Assembly: GCA_949987565.1 (NCBI GenBank)
Contig: OX465105.1
Location: 23,256,653 to 23,320,652, forward strand
Reading direction: 5' to 3'
DNA length: 64,000 nt
Origin: Luidia sarsii
Taxonomy: Eukaryota; Echinodermata; Asteroidea; Paxillosida; Luidiidae
This document shows positions 12,101-27,100 of this stretch, one piece after another (position 1 is the first letter of the stretch; every line of letters begins with the position of its first letter). The notes under the pieces are model-generated. The model was not told where the DNA came from, did no database searches, and worked only from the letters and a program-made list of their open reading frames with translations. The position numbers and the translations under genes are program-made.

Positions 12101-15100
12101 CTGTACCTAAAAAATGTCTACAATTTGGAGGTATTTTGGGGAGCTTGATAGTTGTGCATCAGTACGTAATGTTTGTACGTAATGTACCACTTTCACGCGT
12201 AGTCCAGACTGAGATATGTATTAAGTTTATCAGCAGCAAGTGCCAGTATTTGCTAATGACTGAGATTAATGTCCCGTGCTAGTAAGTCCCATTTATCATA
12301 ACACAAGATCAAATGCACCGTACATGACACAGAAGACAGTCACTCCTGTCTGATGAACATTAGTAATGGACCATCTTCACACCAATGAGAGAAATAATTT
12401 TGCTCCATGGGAAAAAAGAGGTGATAATGCTCCATAACAAACAGCAACGATTAATCCTCAACCTTTCCGAATCTTCCAAGTGCGACAGCTGTGTTTTCTA
12501 AACTGCTAGATTTTAAAGTGCATATCCGAAAATTAGATAGTGTAGCGTAAAACGCATCCATGTACCAAGGATATGTTATAAAAAGAAATGCAATGTCAGA
12601 TGTCAAACTTCGTTAGTTCCCGTACATTCCCTGCCAATCGTGCGATCAATACTGACAGATATATCTGACCTATTTGACAATGGACGCCGTCATAGCCTTC
12701 CACGCAGGCGCAGTTTGGTGTGACGTTGTCAAGGGTGGAACAGGTAGCTCCGTTCAGACAGGGATTAGTTTGTTCCTCACAAGGATGTACTGGAAAAGGG
12801 TAAATTAGCAAGTTGCATTTGCTGTAAATTCTTCATTTTGAAAACGACTTTTAATTATAATAAAGTAAGCTTTGGCATTATTTATATCAGTCGAATAATG
12901 TATCAGTTGGAATTGTTTCTAGGGAGCTTTAAGCAGTTAATGAAAGTAGTCATTTCTGTATATGTAATGCACCTCTGTCACAGTTAAGGCCAACGAAGCC
13001 GTCTGCGCATGTGCAGACTGCACTTGACTCCACCTCTGTACACGTTGCTCCATTGACGCATGGATTGACGCTCTCATGACAAGGAGACACTGTCAACATA
13101 ATTCATCCGAAAACAAACAAGTTTCCGAATCAGTAAAGTCTTTCCAAATGAGATCAATTAATCTGTTTAGCAAAGTGACAAAATTCAGATGAAATGAGAC
13201 GTTCGATTTGATAATAAAACTCCAAGTCACGATGAAGACATGTGATCAAAATTTATACTCGATCGTACATGGTTATAAGTGTGTTAAGTTGGTAGGGATC
13301 AAAGGTACATGTATCTGTATTTATTCCTTGCACTTAATCAATATCGCTATTTAGAAACCTGACCTTGTAGGCTCAGATCAATATGGCTTTTGTACAGACA
13401 ATGTCGACATCGATGACATAATGGGATGGCAAATGTATTTGAAAATCAGACAGTTTTCCTAGAGGCTTCAAAGTAAAGCGTTCAACCAACCATCGCAAAT
13501 GTCACCAGAGTAACCTCCCAGACAGACACACAGCGCAGTTGCATTCACTTCAATACACGTAGCTCCATTCACACATGGGTTGTTCTGGTCTTGGCATGGC
13601 GCTTCATAAACAGATCGGTAAAGAAATTAATGTGTCACATTCGAAAAAAAAAATGAGGAAGATAGCATTCAGACATAATCAAAGCGTAGGAGACACTGTC
13701 AAATGAATTAACCCGAATAACATCTCCTGATCAAATATGCAATGATTCACAGTTTCATCGAAATCAAGATAAAGGTTTTTTAAAATTAAAATTGAGACAT
13801 GTTTATATCGTTTTATTTGATATATTCTATAAAGGTGCCAGAGGTAACGTACGCAGGTTCAAAAAAAAAATTGGTGTGAATAAAGTTGATCAAATTTACG
13901 CCAAACTTGTCTGGAATGGCCATGTAAATGTAACGAGTGAAGAAGCTAATTCTATTCGGGTTGCAATCCAGTCTGGTGTGTATGCATAACTCGATGAACC
14001 ATGGTACAAGAGCCGTGCATGCATGCAAGGAAACACCATTAAGATAGCACGGGGACAACCGCCATCACGCCACTTTCGAGCAGATGACGTGCAGTGCAAC
14101 CAGAGGTGCAAAGTATAGGCCTATGCCGCCTATAATGGTACCGGTGGTTGCCGGGTGCATTACCAGTCAAACAGAAGATATAAAAGCCCAGCAAAAAGCA
14201 ACGGGAAGGTGTGGATCACATTATTTTGCATGTAAACAACGACGTAAATTTGTAGTTACAGACATCCCATATCACCATTCTACGCGTTATCATCAACTTC
14301 TGTTTACTACGTGTATATGTGTCCGTGTAAAAGGGGGTGGTGTGACCTCATAGCTTTAGCTGGCTGAAGCTACGTCATTGCCAGCAAACTTATCAGAAGG
14401 GCCAGGTCTTCTAGAGCGGTTTGTTTCGGAGACTCAATCCTTAGACGACAGCCACCAAACAGACTGGATGCGACATGCCTTCTCGCCATGACTACCCATG
14501 CAGACCCATGTATCTATTCCATCTACCGAGTGCATTCTATGGGTGTATTTCAGCGCGTGTGTACATGTACGTGTCAAGTGATGAATGGTGCTCCGTGTGG
14601 TACATGCCGCCGGCACATAGTGTCCGTGGTTTCTGACCTGCGGAGTCATGTTCGCAATACCGGCCGCTGTACCCTTCCTGGCACACGCAGATTACCGAGT
14701 CGTCTGGTGCGGTTACGCACAATGACCCGTTCCGACACGGGTTCTCATCGTCGGCGTTATTGAAACACAGTCCGTCGTTGAGACATGGCTGAGCGTCGCA
14801 AGGACTAGAGACTGAGGGACGACATTCGTAAACAAAAAAAGCGAATGTAAGGAAGAGCATGCGCACACCGATTCCATTAAATGTTGAGTTTCGCCCACCA
14901 CAGCAACACCCATGAATACAGAATGTGCATGTATCGCACTTGAAGTACACGTGCACGTGCAGATGCACAACTATAACGCCGTACTGCCGTTCAAAGATAC
15001 GCATTGTACATAAGAACACATTTGCAAACAGAGACCGATCGACCCTTCTCTATTTCATTTCGTAGCGATTAGCCCACTAGGGTAACAGATAAAATGGTGG

Positions 15101-18100
15101 CTATTTGATTCCCCTTTCCAATGGGATACTGAATCTATACAGTCAAACAAACTAGGAATACATAGGCCTAATTCAAATGTTTTTTTGGAGGGGGGTTGAA
15201 GTCTCGTCGTGTGAATGACCGGTACTTTAGAAGACGAGGCAAATGGGTCGGGCTGCTTTGGGAAACTGAAGTCATCACTCAAAATTTTGTGTCGTGTTCT
15301 TACAAGTTGAAACGAGGCAGTATATACAGGCCAACAGGGTAATGGAGCGATTTGTATGATACGTGTGTGATATTGCGGTGGAGTAAGGTGCAGCACATTC
15401 ATTGCCTATTATGCTACGTGCATTTTACCTCACTCAATGAGCCATTTGTGATTACCACTGATGACAATTTGAATGTTGTCCGATAGCCTATGGCTTGCAA
15501 AGGAGGCATTTCATCCGGACTATATAGATAACACGATACAATTTAATGATTTCAATTTCGGGATTATAATGTCAACTTTGCAGGCCATACTATAGTCCGA
15601 GCATATGGATGGGGCATGGTCAGGGAAAATAGTTGACATTCATGGACACGGTCAAGTCCATAACCATGTAAATGCGTCTGTGTGAAGGAGTGTTGTCTAG
15701 GGGCTATACAGACCACACGATCAGAATGAAAGTGTGGGTTGACAAATGAGTGAAAACGTCTCGACAATTGCAAATCATTGATCTTTTGAGACGTTGGAAT
15801 TTACCAATGATTCCTATAGTAAATCTCGGTTCAAAGATGCCCCCAGCATCCACAGGTTTTGTGTCTGTCTGCATCGCACTGTCTGGATTACTTAGAGCAA
15901 GTATAGCTGTGGTGTTCATGCTGATCTTTACGATCCCGTGGTGAGAGGTGAGTGCCGCTACTTCTAGGCCGACCTCTGACCTGTCTCCTGGATGCAAAAC
16001 ACCCGGATGTGTCGGGCTTGGCACACGCAGAGCATCGCCGATCCGTTCGTGAAGAGCGAACATGGCAGGTCCGGCTTCGAGCAAGGATTCACACAATTCT
16101 CACCACATACATGCAGGAGACCATTCATCACTAAGGGATGATGTATTTAGCTCTAGGGAGAACGACACGTACACTTCTTTGCAACGTTTTAACAAATTCT
16201 GCTGATTTCTTCAGCTACCGATGCTGTGCATATGTTGAGCCGGCTTGCTCTGGATAATCACGCAACGGCTATAAACCATTATTTTTGACATGGACGCCCG
16301 TGAATTCAACGCTGCGGTTGGATGTTATTCCTCATGGTGGAGGGGCAAGACTAGGCAGGGACTCACCCGTTTCGCAGTTGTTTCCAGTGAACCCTGAAGG
16401 GCACACGCAGAAGTATGAGTTGTCGTCTACACTGTTGAAGCACACGCCTTTGTTAAGACATGGTTGGGCGTCACACGGCATAATTACTATGTCTAGGAAA
16501 CAACACAATCGAACGAGAAAAGCAACGTTGTCCCAACATTCAATGTGGACCATTAAGAAATCACCTTCTCCTTGATCGAGATACATCTGCTTGATTAATG
16601 CCAATAGCAGGAACAAGAGAGAACATGGACAGGAAACACGTAGACGATGTTACCGACGGAAGGAAACTAACAAGAAAGCAATGTGGCCTATTTACGTTTG
16701 TAAACAAATCTCAAAAGAAATCGGTATCGACTGACTAAAATCAACACATGTAATAAAACGTGTAGTGAGCCAAACTACTCACTGAAATGGATGTCCAAAC
16801 TCATACATATCTCAAAATAATGACAGTATATAATTTATCTTGAAAACGAATTGGACTTTAAGATAGGAAAGCTGTTGTAATATCTGTACCTAAAAAAAGT
16901 CTACAAATTGGAGGTATTTCGGGGAGCTTGATAGTAGTGCATCAGTACGTAATGTTTGTACGTAATGTAACTTTTTCACGCGTATGTCCAGACTGAGATA
17001 TATATTATGATTATGTTTTTCAGCAGCAAGTACCAGTATTTACTAATGATTGAGATTAATGTCCCGTGCTAGTAAGTCCCATTCATCATAACACAAGATC
17101 AAATGTACCGTAAATGACATAGAAGACAGTCACTCCTGTCTGATGAACATTAGTAATGGACCATATTCACACCAATAAGAGAAATAACTTTGCTCCATGG
17201 GAAAAAAAGAGGTGATAATGCTCCATAACAAACAGCAACGATTAATCCTCAACCTTTCCGAATCTTTCAAGTGCGACAGCTCTGTTTCTTAACAGCTAGA
17301 TTTTAAAGTGCATATCCAAAAATTAGATAGTGTAGCGTAAAACGCATCCATGTACCAAGGATATGTTATAAAAAGAAATGCAATGTCAGATGTCAACCTT
17401 CGTTAGTTCCCGTACATTCCCTGTCAATCGTGCGATCAATACTGACAGATATATCTGACCTATTTGACAATGGACGCCGTCATAGCCTTCCACGCAGGCG
17501 CAGTTTGGTGTGACGTTGTCAAGGGTGGAACAGGTAGCTCCGTTCAGACAGGGATTAGTTTGTTCCTCACAAGGATGTACTGGAAAAGGTTAAATTAGGA
17601 AGTTGCATTAGCAAGTTGCATTTGCTGTAGTTGCAAGTTGCATTTGCTGTAGATTCTTCATTTTGAAAACGACTTTTACATATAAAAAAGCAAGCTTTTA
17701 CAATATTTATATCAGTCGAATAATGTATCAGTTGGAATTGTTTCAAGGGAGCTTTACGGTAGTAATTAAAAGTAATCGTTTCTGTATGTTTAATGCACCT
17801 CTTTCACAGGTAAGGCCAACGAAGCCGTCTGCGCATGTGCAGACAGCACTTGACTCCACCTCTGTACACGTTGCTCCATTGACGCATGGATTGACGCTCT
17901 CATGACAAGGAGACACTGTCAACAGAATTCATTCGAAAACAAACAAGTTTCCGAATCAGTAAAGGAACATTTCCAAGTCTCACCGAATGAGATCAGTATT
18001 CTGTTTGGCAAAGTGTCAAAATCCAGATGAAATGAGACGTTTGATTTGGTAAAAACTCTAAGTCCCGATGATGACATGTGATCAAAACGTATACTTGATC

Positions 18101-21100
18101 GTACCTGGTCATAAGTGTGTTAAGTTAGTAGGGATCAAAGGTACATGTATATGTATTTCAATCGTTGATCTTAATCAATATCGCTATTTAAAAACCTACC
18201 CATGTAGGCTCAGATCAAAGTGGCTTTAGCAGAGACAATGTCGAATTCGATTACATAATGGGATGGCAAATGTATTTGAAAATCAGACAGTTTTCCTAGC
18301 GGCTTCAACGTGAAGCGTTCAACCAACCATCGCAAATGTCACCAGAGTAACCTCCCAGACAGACACACAGCGCAGTTGCATTCACTTCAATACACGTAGC
18401 TCCATTCACACATGGGTTGTTCCGGTCGTGGCATGACAGCGCTTTATAAACAGATCAGTAAACAAATTAATGTGTCAGAGTGAAAACAAAACTGAGGCAG
18501 ATAGCACACGCACGACCGTGCAAGAACAAGGAGGTCGTCATGCAACATCGACCAGCCTCACAATGACTGAGTGAGAAGCTTAAAGAAGCCTTTGCACCAA
18601 TGACCAACACCCACCGATGAGTACTAGACACTGAAAGAAACAAGTATCACGAAGCATGAATGGACATACAACTGAAGACAAATAATAACCTGCATAGTTA
18701 TGTACCATATAATTATGAAACTGTACCAAAGATTTAACACTTTTAGTGTTAGTATCGGAAGTCAGTCCGTTTTGACTACTTACATATTGTCAGTGTATTA
18801 TTAGTTAATTTATTGACTGTACGTGTATGGTATGGGCACTCATTGCAGAAGTATTTATCTGACCTATTTGGAAATTGACACTGGTATAACCATCTGCGCA
18901 GGCGCAGTTTGTTGTGACGTTGTCAGGGGTGGAACAGTTGGTTCGGTTCAGTAAGAGATTAATAAGTCTGTTGCTAACAAAGATGGAATTGAAAAGGGCT
19001 AATTAGCATATTGCATCTGCGGTATGTCATTCATCTTGAAAACGAATTGGACTTTTAGATAGGAAAGCTGTTGTAATATCTGTACCTAAAAAGGGTCTAC
19101 AAATTGGAGGTATTCCAGGGAGCTTGATAGTAGTAAATTGACCAATTGCCCTCTACAGGTCTCGTGACCTATAGTGGGTATCATACAATCACCAAACATG
19201 GCGGCCCCCATATCCAGGTGCCGCTGAAGTAAAGTACACGGTGATTGTTGCACTTGTTTGTTCGATCGAGGCTTTTATTTCTCGAAATCTTTGAAGAACA
19301 TTCCGATGTTTAAACCCGAGACCATGCCGGAGTACCCACTATAAGTCACGTGATGACATTGCGCAATCTGTCTGTTATTAGTCACATCTGTACGCAATGT
19401 ACCTCTTTCACGCGTGAAGCAAACGAAGCCGTCTGCGCATGTGCAGACTGAGATACTTGTTATGTTTAACAGCAGCAAGTACCAGTATTTGCTAGAGATT
19501 GAGATTAATGTCGCGTGTTAATAAGTCGCATTCATCATAAAACAAGATCAAATGTACCGTGCATGACATAGAAGAAAGTCACTCATGCCTGATGAACGTT
19601 AGCAATGCACCATCTTCACACAAATAAGCGAGAGAAACTTGCTCCATGGAAAAACATGAGTTAATAAAGCTCCATAACAAACAGCAACGATTAATCCTGA
19701 ACCTTCCAAGGGTGACAGATGTGTTTTCTAAACGGCTAGATTTTAATGTGCATAGCCAACGATTAGATAGTGGAGCGTAAAACGCATCCATGTGCCAAGG
19801 ATCTGTTATGAAGAGAAATGCAATGTTAGATGTCAACCTACGGTTCCCGTAAATTCTCTGTCAATCGTGCGATCAATACAGACATATATATCTGACCTAT
19901 TTGACAATGGACGCCGTCATAGCCTTCCACGCAGGCGCAGTTTGGTGTGACGTTGTCAAGGGTGGAACAGGTAGCTCCGTTCAGACAGGGATTAGTTTGT
20001 TCCTCACAAGGATGAACTGGAAAAGGGTAAATTAGCAAGTTCATTTTGCTGTAGATTCTTCATTTTGAAAACGACTTTTAGATATAATAAAGCAAGCTGT
20101 GGCAATATTTATATCAGTCGAATAATGTATCAGTTGGAATTATTTCAAGGGAGCTTTACGGTAGTAATTGAAAGTAGTCATTTCTGTATATTTAATGCAC
20201 CTCTTTCACAGGTAAGGCCAACGAAGCCGTCTGCGCATGTGCAGACTGCACTTGACTCCACCTCTGTACACGTTGCTCCATTGACGCATGGATTGACGCT
20301 CTCATGACAAGGAGACACTGTCAACATAATTCATCCGAAAACAAACCACAACTCTCCGAGTCAAAAAGAGGAAAAATTCCAAATATTATAGAATGACATC
20401 AATTATCCTGCTCAGAAAAGTGACAAAATCCAGGTGAAATGAGACGTTTGATTTTGAACAGTCTTTATGAGACATAATCAAAATCGTATATCGAAGGTAT
20501 ATGCTTTACAATCGTCATGGTTAATCAATATCGCTACATGTATATAGATATCTGCAATTGTTTGGTTAGATCAAAGTAACGTTTGTACAGACAATTTCGT
20601 CATCGATGACATCATGGGGTGACTAATGTATTTGAAAATCAGACAGTTTTCCTAGTGGCTTCAAAGTGAAGCGTTCAACCAACCATCGCAAATGTCACTA
20701 GAGTAACCTCCCAGACAGACACACAGCGCAGTTGCATTCACTTCAATACACGTAGCTCCATTCACACATGGGTTGTTCCGGTAGTGGCATGGCAGCGCTT
20801 TATAAACAAATCGGTAAACAAATTAATGTGTCAGATTTGAAAAATAACTGAGGCAGATAGCACAAGCATGACCGTGCAAGAACAAGGAGGTCGTCATGCA
20901 ACATCGACCAGCCTCACAATGACTGAGTGAGAAGCTTAAAGAAGCCTTTGCACCAATGACCAACACCCACCGATGAGTATAGACACTGAAAGAAACAAGT
21001 ATCACGAATCATGAATGGACACGCAACTGAAGACAAATAATTATCTGCATAGTTATGTACCATATAATTATGAAACTGTACCAAAGATTTAACACTTAAG

Positions 21101-24100
21101 CGTTAGTATTAGAAGTCAGTCCGTTTTGACTACTAACATGTAGTCAGTGTATAATTAATTAATTACTGGATGTACGTGTATGGTATAGGCACTCATTGCA
21201 GAAGTATTTATCTGACCTTTTTGGAAATTAACACTGATATAACCATCTGCGCAGGCGGAGTTTGTTGTGACGTTGTCAGGGGTGGAAAAGTTGGTTCGGT
21301 TCAGTAAGAGATTAATAAGTCTGTTGCTAACAAAGATGGAATTGAAAAGGGCTAATTAGCACATTGCATCTGCGGTATGTCATTTATCTTGAAAACGAAT
21401 TGGACTTTTAGATAGGAAAGCTGTTGTAATATCTGTACCTAAAAAGGGTCTACAAATTGGAGGTATTCCAGGGAGCTTGATAGTAGTAAATTGACCAATT
21501 GCGCTCTACAGGTCTCGTGACCTATAGTGGGTATCATACAATCACCAAACATGGCGGCCCCCATATCGAGGTGCCGCTGAAGTAAAGTATACGGTGATTG
21601 TTGCACTTGTTTGTTCGATCGAGGCTTTTCTTTCTCGAAATCTTTAAAGAAAATTCCGATGTTTAAACCCGAGACCATGCCGGAGCACCCACTATAAGTC
21701 ACGTGATGACATCGCGCAATCTGTCTGTTATTAGTCACATCTGTACGCAATGTACCTCTTTCACGCGTGAAGCAAACGAAGCCGTCTGCGCATGTGCAGA
21801 CTGAGATACTTGTTATGTTTAACAGCAGCAAGTACCAGTATTTGCTAGAGATTGAGATTAATGTCGCGTGTTAATAAGTCGCATTCATCATAAAACAAGA
21901 TCAAATGTACCGTGCATGACATAGAAGAAAGTCACTCCTGCCTGATGAACGTTAGCAATGCACCATCTTCACACAAATAAGCGAGAGAAACTTGCTCCAT
22001 GGAAAAACATGAGTTGATAAAGCTCCATAACAAACAGCAACGATTAATCCTGAACCTTCCAAGTGCGACAGATGTGTTTTCTAAACGGCTAGATTTTAAA
22101 GTGCATAGCCAACGATTAGATAGTGGAGCGTAAAACGCATCCATGTGCCAAGGATCTGTTATGAAGAGAAATGCAATGTTAGATGTCAACCTTTCGTTAG
22201 TTTCCGCTCATTCCCTGCCAATCGTGCGATCATTACAGACAGTATATATCTGACCTATTTGACAATGGACGCCGTCGTAGCCTTCCACGCAGGCGCAGTT
22301 TGGTGTGACGTTGTCAAGAGTGGAACAGGTAGCTCCGTTCAGACAGGGATTAGTTTGTTCCTCACAAGGATGTACTGAAAAAGGGTAAATTAGCAAGTTG
22401 CATTTGCTGTAGATTCTTCATTTTAAAAACGACATTTAGGTATAATAAAGCAAGCTTTGGCAATATTTATATCAGTCGAATAATGTATCAGTTGGAATTA
22501 TTTCAAGGGAGCTTTACGGTAGTAATTGAAAGTAGTCATTTCTGTATATTTAATGCACCTCTTTCACAGGTAAGGCCAACGAAGCCGTCTGCGCATGTGC
22601 AGACTGCACTTGACTCCACCTCTGTACACGTTGCTCCATTGACGCATGGATTGACGCTCTCATGACAAGGAGACACTGTCAACATAATTCAATCGAAAAC
22701 AAACCACAACTCTCCGAGTCAAAAAGAGGAAAAGTTCCAAATATTAGAGAATGACATCAATTATCCTGCTCAGAAAAGTGACAAAATCCAGGTGAAAAGA
22801 GACTTTTGATTTTGATCAGTCTTCATGAGACACAATCAAAGTGATATATCGAAGGTATCTCCAATACAATCTTCATAGTTAATCAATATCGCTACATGTA
22901 TATAGATATCTGCAATTGTTTGGTCAGATCAAAGTAACGTTTGTACAGACAATGTCGACATCGATGACATAATGGGATGGCAACTGTATTTGAAAATCAG
23001 ACAGTTTTCCTAGAGGCTTCAAAGTGTAGCGTTCAACCAACCATCGCAAATGTCACCAGAGTAACCTTCCAGACAGACACACAGCGCAGATGCATTCACT
23101 TCAACACACGTAGCTCCATTCACACATGGGTTGTTCCGGTAGTGGCATGGCAGCGCTTTATAAACAAATCGGTAAATAAATTAATGTGTCAGATTTAAAA
23201 AATAACCGAGGCAGGTAGTACACGCATGAACGTGCAAGAACAAGGAGGTCGTCATGCAACATCGACCAGCCTCACAATGACTGAGTGAGAAGCTTAAAGA
23301 AGCCTTTACACCAATGACCAACACCCACCGATGAGTATAGACACTGAAAGAAACAAGTGTCACGAATCATGAATGGACACACAACTGAAGACAAATGATA
23401 ACCTGCATAGTTATGTACCATATAATTATGAAATTGTACCAAAGATTTAACACTTTTAGTGTTAGTATCAGAAGTCAGTCCGTTTTGACTACTTACATGT
23501 AGTCAGTGTATTATTAATCAATTACTGGATGTACGTGTATGGTATAGGCACTCATTGCAGAAGTATTTATCTGACCTATTTGGAAATTGACACTGATATA
23601 ACCGTCTGCGCAGGCGCAGTTTGATGTGACGTTGTCAGGGATGGAAAAGGTAGTTCGGTTCAGTAAGAGATTAATAAGTCTGTTGCTAACAAAGATGGAA
23701 TTGAAAAGGGCTAATTAGCATATTTCATCTCCGGTGTATCATTTATCTTGAAAACGAATTGGACTTTTAGATAGGAAAGCTGTTGTAATATCAGTACCTA
23801 AAAAAAGTCTACAAATTGGAGGTATTTCGGGGGAGCTTGATAGTAGTGCATCAGTACGTAATGTTTGTACGTAATGTACCTTTTTCACGCGTAAGTCCAG
23901 ACTGAGATATGTATTATGTTTATGTTTATCAGCAGCAAGTATTTGCTAATGACTGAGATTAATGTCCCGTGCTAGTAAGTCCCATTTATCATAACACAAG
24001 ATCAAATGTACCGTACATGATATAGAAGACAGTCACTCCTGTCTGATGAACATTAGTAATGGACCATCTTCACACCAATAAGAGAAATAACTTTGCTCCA

Positions 24101-27100
24101 TGGAAAAATAGAGGTGATAAGGCTCCATAACAAACACCAACGATTAATCCTCAACCTTTCCGAATCTTCCAAGTGCGACAGCTGTGTTTCTAAACAGCTA
24201 GATTTTAAAGTGCATATCCGAAAATTAGATAGTGTAGCGTAAAACGCATCCATGTGGCCAGGATCTGTTAAAAAAGGAATGCAATGTCAGATGTCAACCT
24301 TCGTTAGTTCCCCTACATTCCCTGTCAATTGTGCGATCAATACTGACAGATATATCTGACCTATTTGACAATGGACGCCGGCAAAACCGTCTACGCAGGC
24401 GCAGTTTGCTGTGACGTTGTCAAGGGTGGAACAGTTAGCTCCGTTCAGACAGGGATTAGTCTGTTCCTCACAGGGATGTACTGGAAAAAGGTAAATTAGC
24501 AGGCTGGATTTGCTGTAGATTCTTCATTTTGAAAACGACTTATAGGTATAATAAAGCAAGCTTTGGTAATATTTATATCAGTAGAATAATGTATCAGTTG
24601 GAATTGTTTCAAGGGAGCTTTAAGTAGTTAATGAAAGTAGTAATTTCTGTATATGTAATGCACCTCTGTCACAGTTAAGGCCAACGAAGCCGTCTGCGCA
24701 TGTGCAGACTGCAATTGACTGCACCTCTGTACACGTTGCTCCATTGACGCATGGATTGACGCTCTCATGACAAGGAGACACTGTCAACAGAATTAATCCG
24801 AAAACAAACAAGTTTCCGAATCAGTAAAGGAACATTTCCAAGTCTTACCAAATGAGATCAATTAATCTGCAGTTAAGCAAAGTGACAAAATTCAGATGAA
24901 ATCAGACGTTTGATTTTATAAAAAACTCCAAGTCACGATGAAGACATGTGATCAAAACTTATACTTGATCGTACCTGGTTATAAGTGTGTTAAGTTGGTA
25001 GGGATCAAAGGTACATGTATCTGTATCTTTATCCTTGCACTTAATCAATATCGCTATTTAGAAACCTGTAGGCTCAGATCAATGTGGCTTTTGTACAGAC
25101 AATGTCGACATCGATGACATAATGGGATGGCAAATGTATTTGAAAATCAGACAGTTTTGCTAGAGGCTTCAAAGTAAAGCGTTCAACCAACCATCGCAAA
25201 TGTCACCAGAGTAACCTCCTAGACAGACACACAGCGCAGTTGCATTCACTTCAATACACGTAGCTCCATTCACACATGGGTTGTTCCGGTCGTGGCATGG
25301 CGCTTTATAAACAGATCGGTAAAGAAATTAATGTGTCACATTCGAAAAATAACTGAGGAAAATATCATTCAGACATAATCAAAGCGTAGAAGACACTGTT
25401 AAAAGACTTAATCCGAAAAACATCTCCTGATCAAATATGCAATGTTATACATTCTCATCGAAATCAAGATAAAGGTTTTTTTTAAATTAAAATTGAGACA
25501 TGTTCATACCGTTTTATTTGATAATTATATTCTATAAAGGTGCCAGAGGTAACGTACGCAGGTTCAAAAGATAAATTGGTGTGAATAAAGTTGATCAAAT
25601 TTACGCCAAACTTGTCTGGAATGGCCATGTAAATATAACAAGTGAAGAAGCTAATTCTATTCGGGTTGCAATCCAGTCTGGTGTGTATGCATAACTCGAT
25701 GAACCATGGTACAAGAGCCGTGCATGCATGCAAGGAAACACCATTAAGATAGCACGGGGAGAACCGCCATCACGCCACTTTCGAGCAGATGACGTGCAGT
25801 GCAACCAGAGGTGCAAAGTATAGGCCTATGCCGCCTATAATGGTACCGGTGGTTGCCGGGTGCATTACCAGTCAAACAGAAGATATAAAAGCCCAGCAAA
25901 AAGCAACGGGAAGATGTGGATCACATTGTTTTGCATGTAAACAACAAGGTACAGAGTGGGATGTGGTTACAGACATCCCATATCACCATTCTACACGTTA
26001 TCATCAACTACTGTTTACTACGTGTATATGTATCTGTGCAAAAGGGGGTAGTGTGACCTCATAGCTATAGCTGGCTGAAGCTACGTCATTGGCAGCAAAC
26101 TTATCAGAATGGCCAGGTCTTCTAGAGCGGTTTGTTTCGGAGACTCAATCCTTAGACGACTGCCACCAAACAGACTGGATGTGACATGCCTTCTCGCCAT
26201 GACTACCCATGCAGACCCATGTATCTATTCCATCTACCGAGTGCATTCTATGGGTGTATTTCAGCGCGTGTGTACATGTACGTGTCAAGTGATGAATGGT
26301 GCTCCGTGTGGTACATGCCGCCGGCACATAGTGTCCGTGGTTTCTGACCTGCGGAGTCATGTTCGCAATACCGGCCGCTGTACCCTTCCTGGCACACGCA
26401 GATTACCGAGTCGTCTGGTGTGGTTACGCACAACGACCCGTTCCGACACGGGTTCGAATCCTCGTCGCAAGAATCAGTCCAAAGGAGGGTGCGTACTGCT
26501 TTAAGAGAGTGACAACTGTGCTGTGAGACAATCTTCAAAAATGAAGAGGGCTTGATGACGTTTCGATCCAAGCACGACGCTTCTCAGAGGCAGAATAAAT
26601 TAACAAGCGTGTTGGTTGCATTGCGAATGAATGGCAGTCAGTAAATTCATCTGAGTGTATTGTTTTCAAAATACAATAGGTTTTTGGTGGACATTCCTGA
26701 TGCTTTCCACCATCGATTTCCTTCGCTGATTCAGAATGCTCTTCGAAGGATGTTCATCAATTGGATGGTCAATTTGGACATTGGTCACATATTGCCCGTG
26801 AATGTCATTTTCCTTCCACCGTTTGACCGTGAGCTTGACCATTTTCCTCACATCAAAGTGCAAAAAAAAATACACGATCAACACCAAACAATATGAACGT
26901 AACGTACGCAGTCGGTTCCAGAAAATGCATTTTAGAAGTCGAAGACAGATAATACAAAGCTTTAAACGGGCCAGACAATGTTAAAGAACAAACCTTGTAA
27001 ACACGAATACAGGAAAATAATTTGGTGAAAATGTAGATTCGTGGCAGTTGTGAAAATAGAGACTCCTGATTTGTTTGAATGCTTGTGTCGCTTAATCCCC

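Larger units (their letters stand above)
9480..16830. repeat. Segmental duplication, left copy
   Basis: Matches 21-29.92 kb at offsets of 11.69-11.74 kb in the A/B/C part and 13.1 kb in the F/G part. The 1.4-kb change in offset is the deletion that produced the fused E/D exon. Confidence 0.8.
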
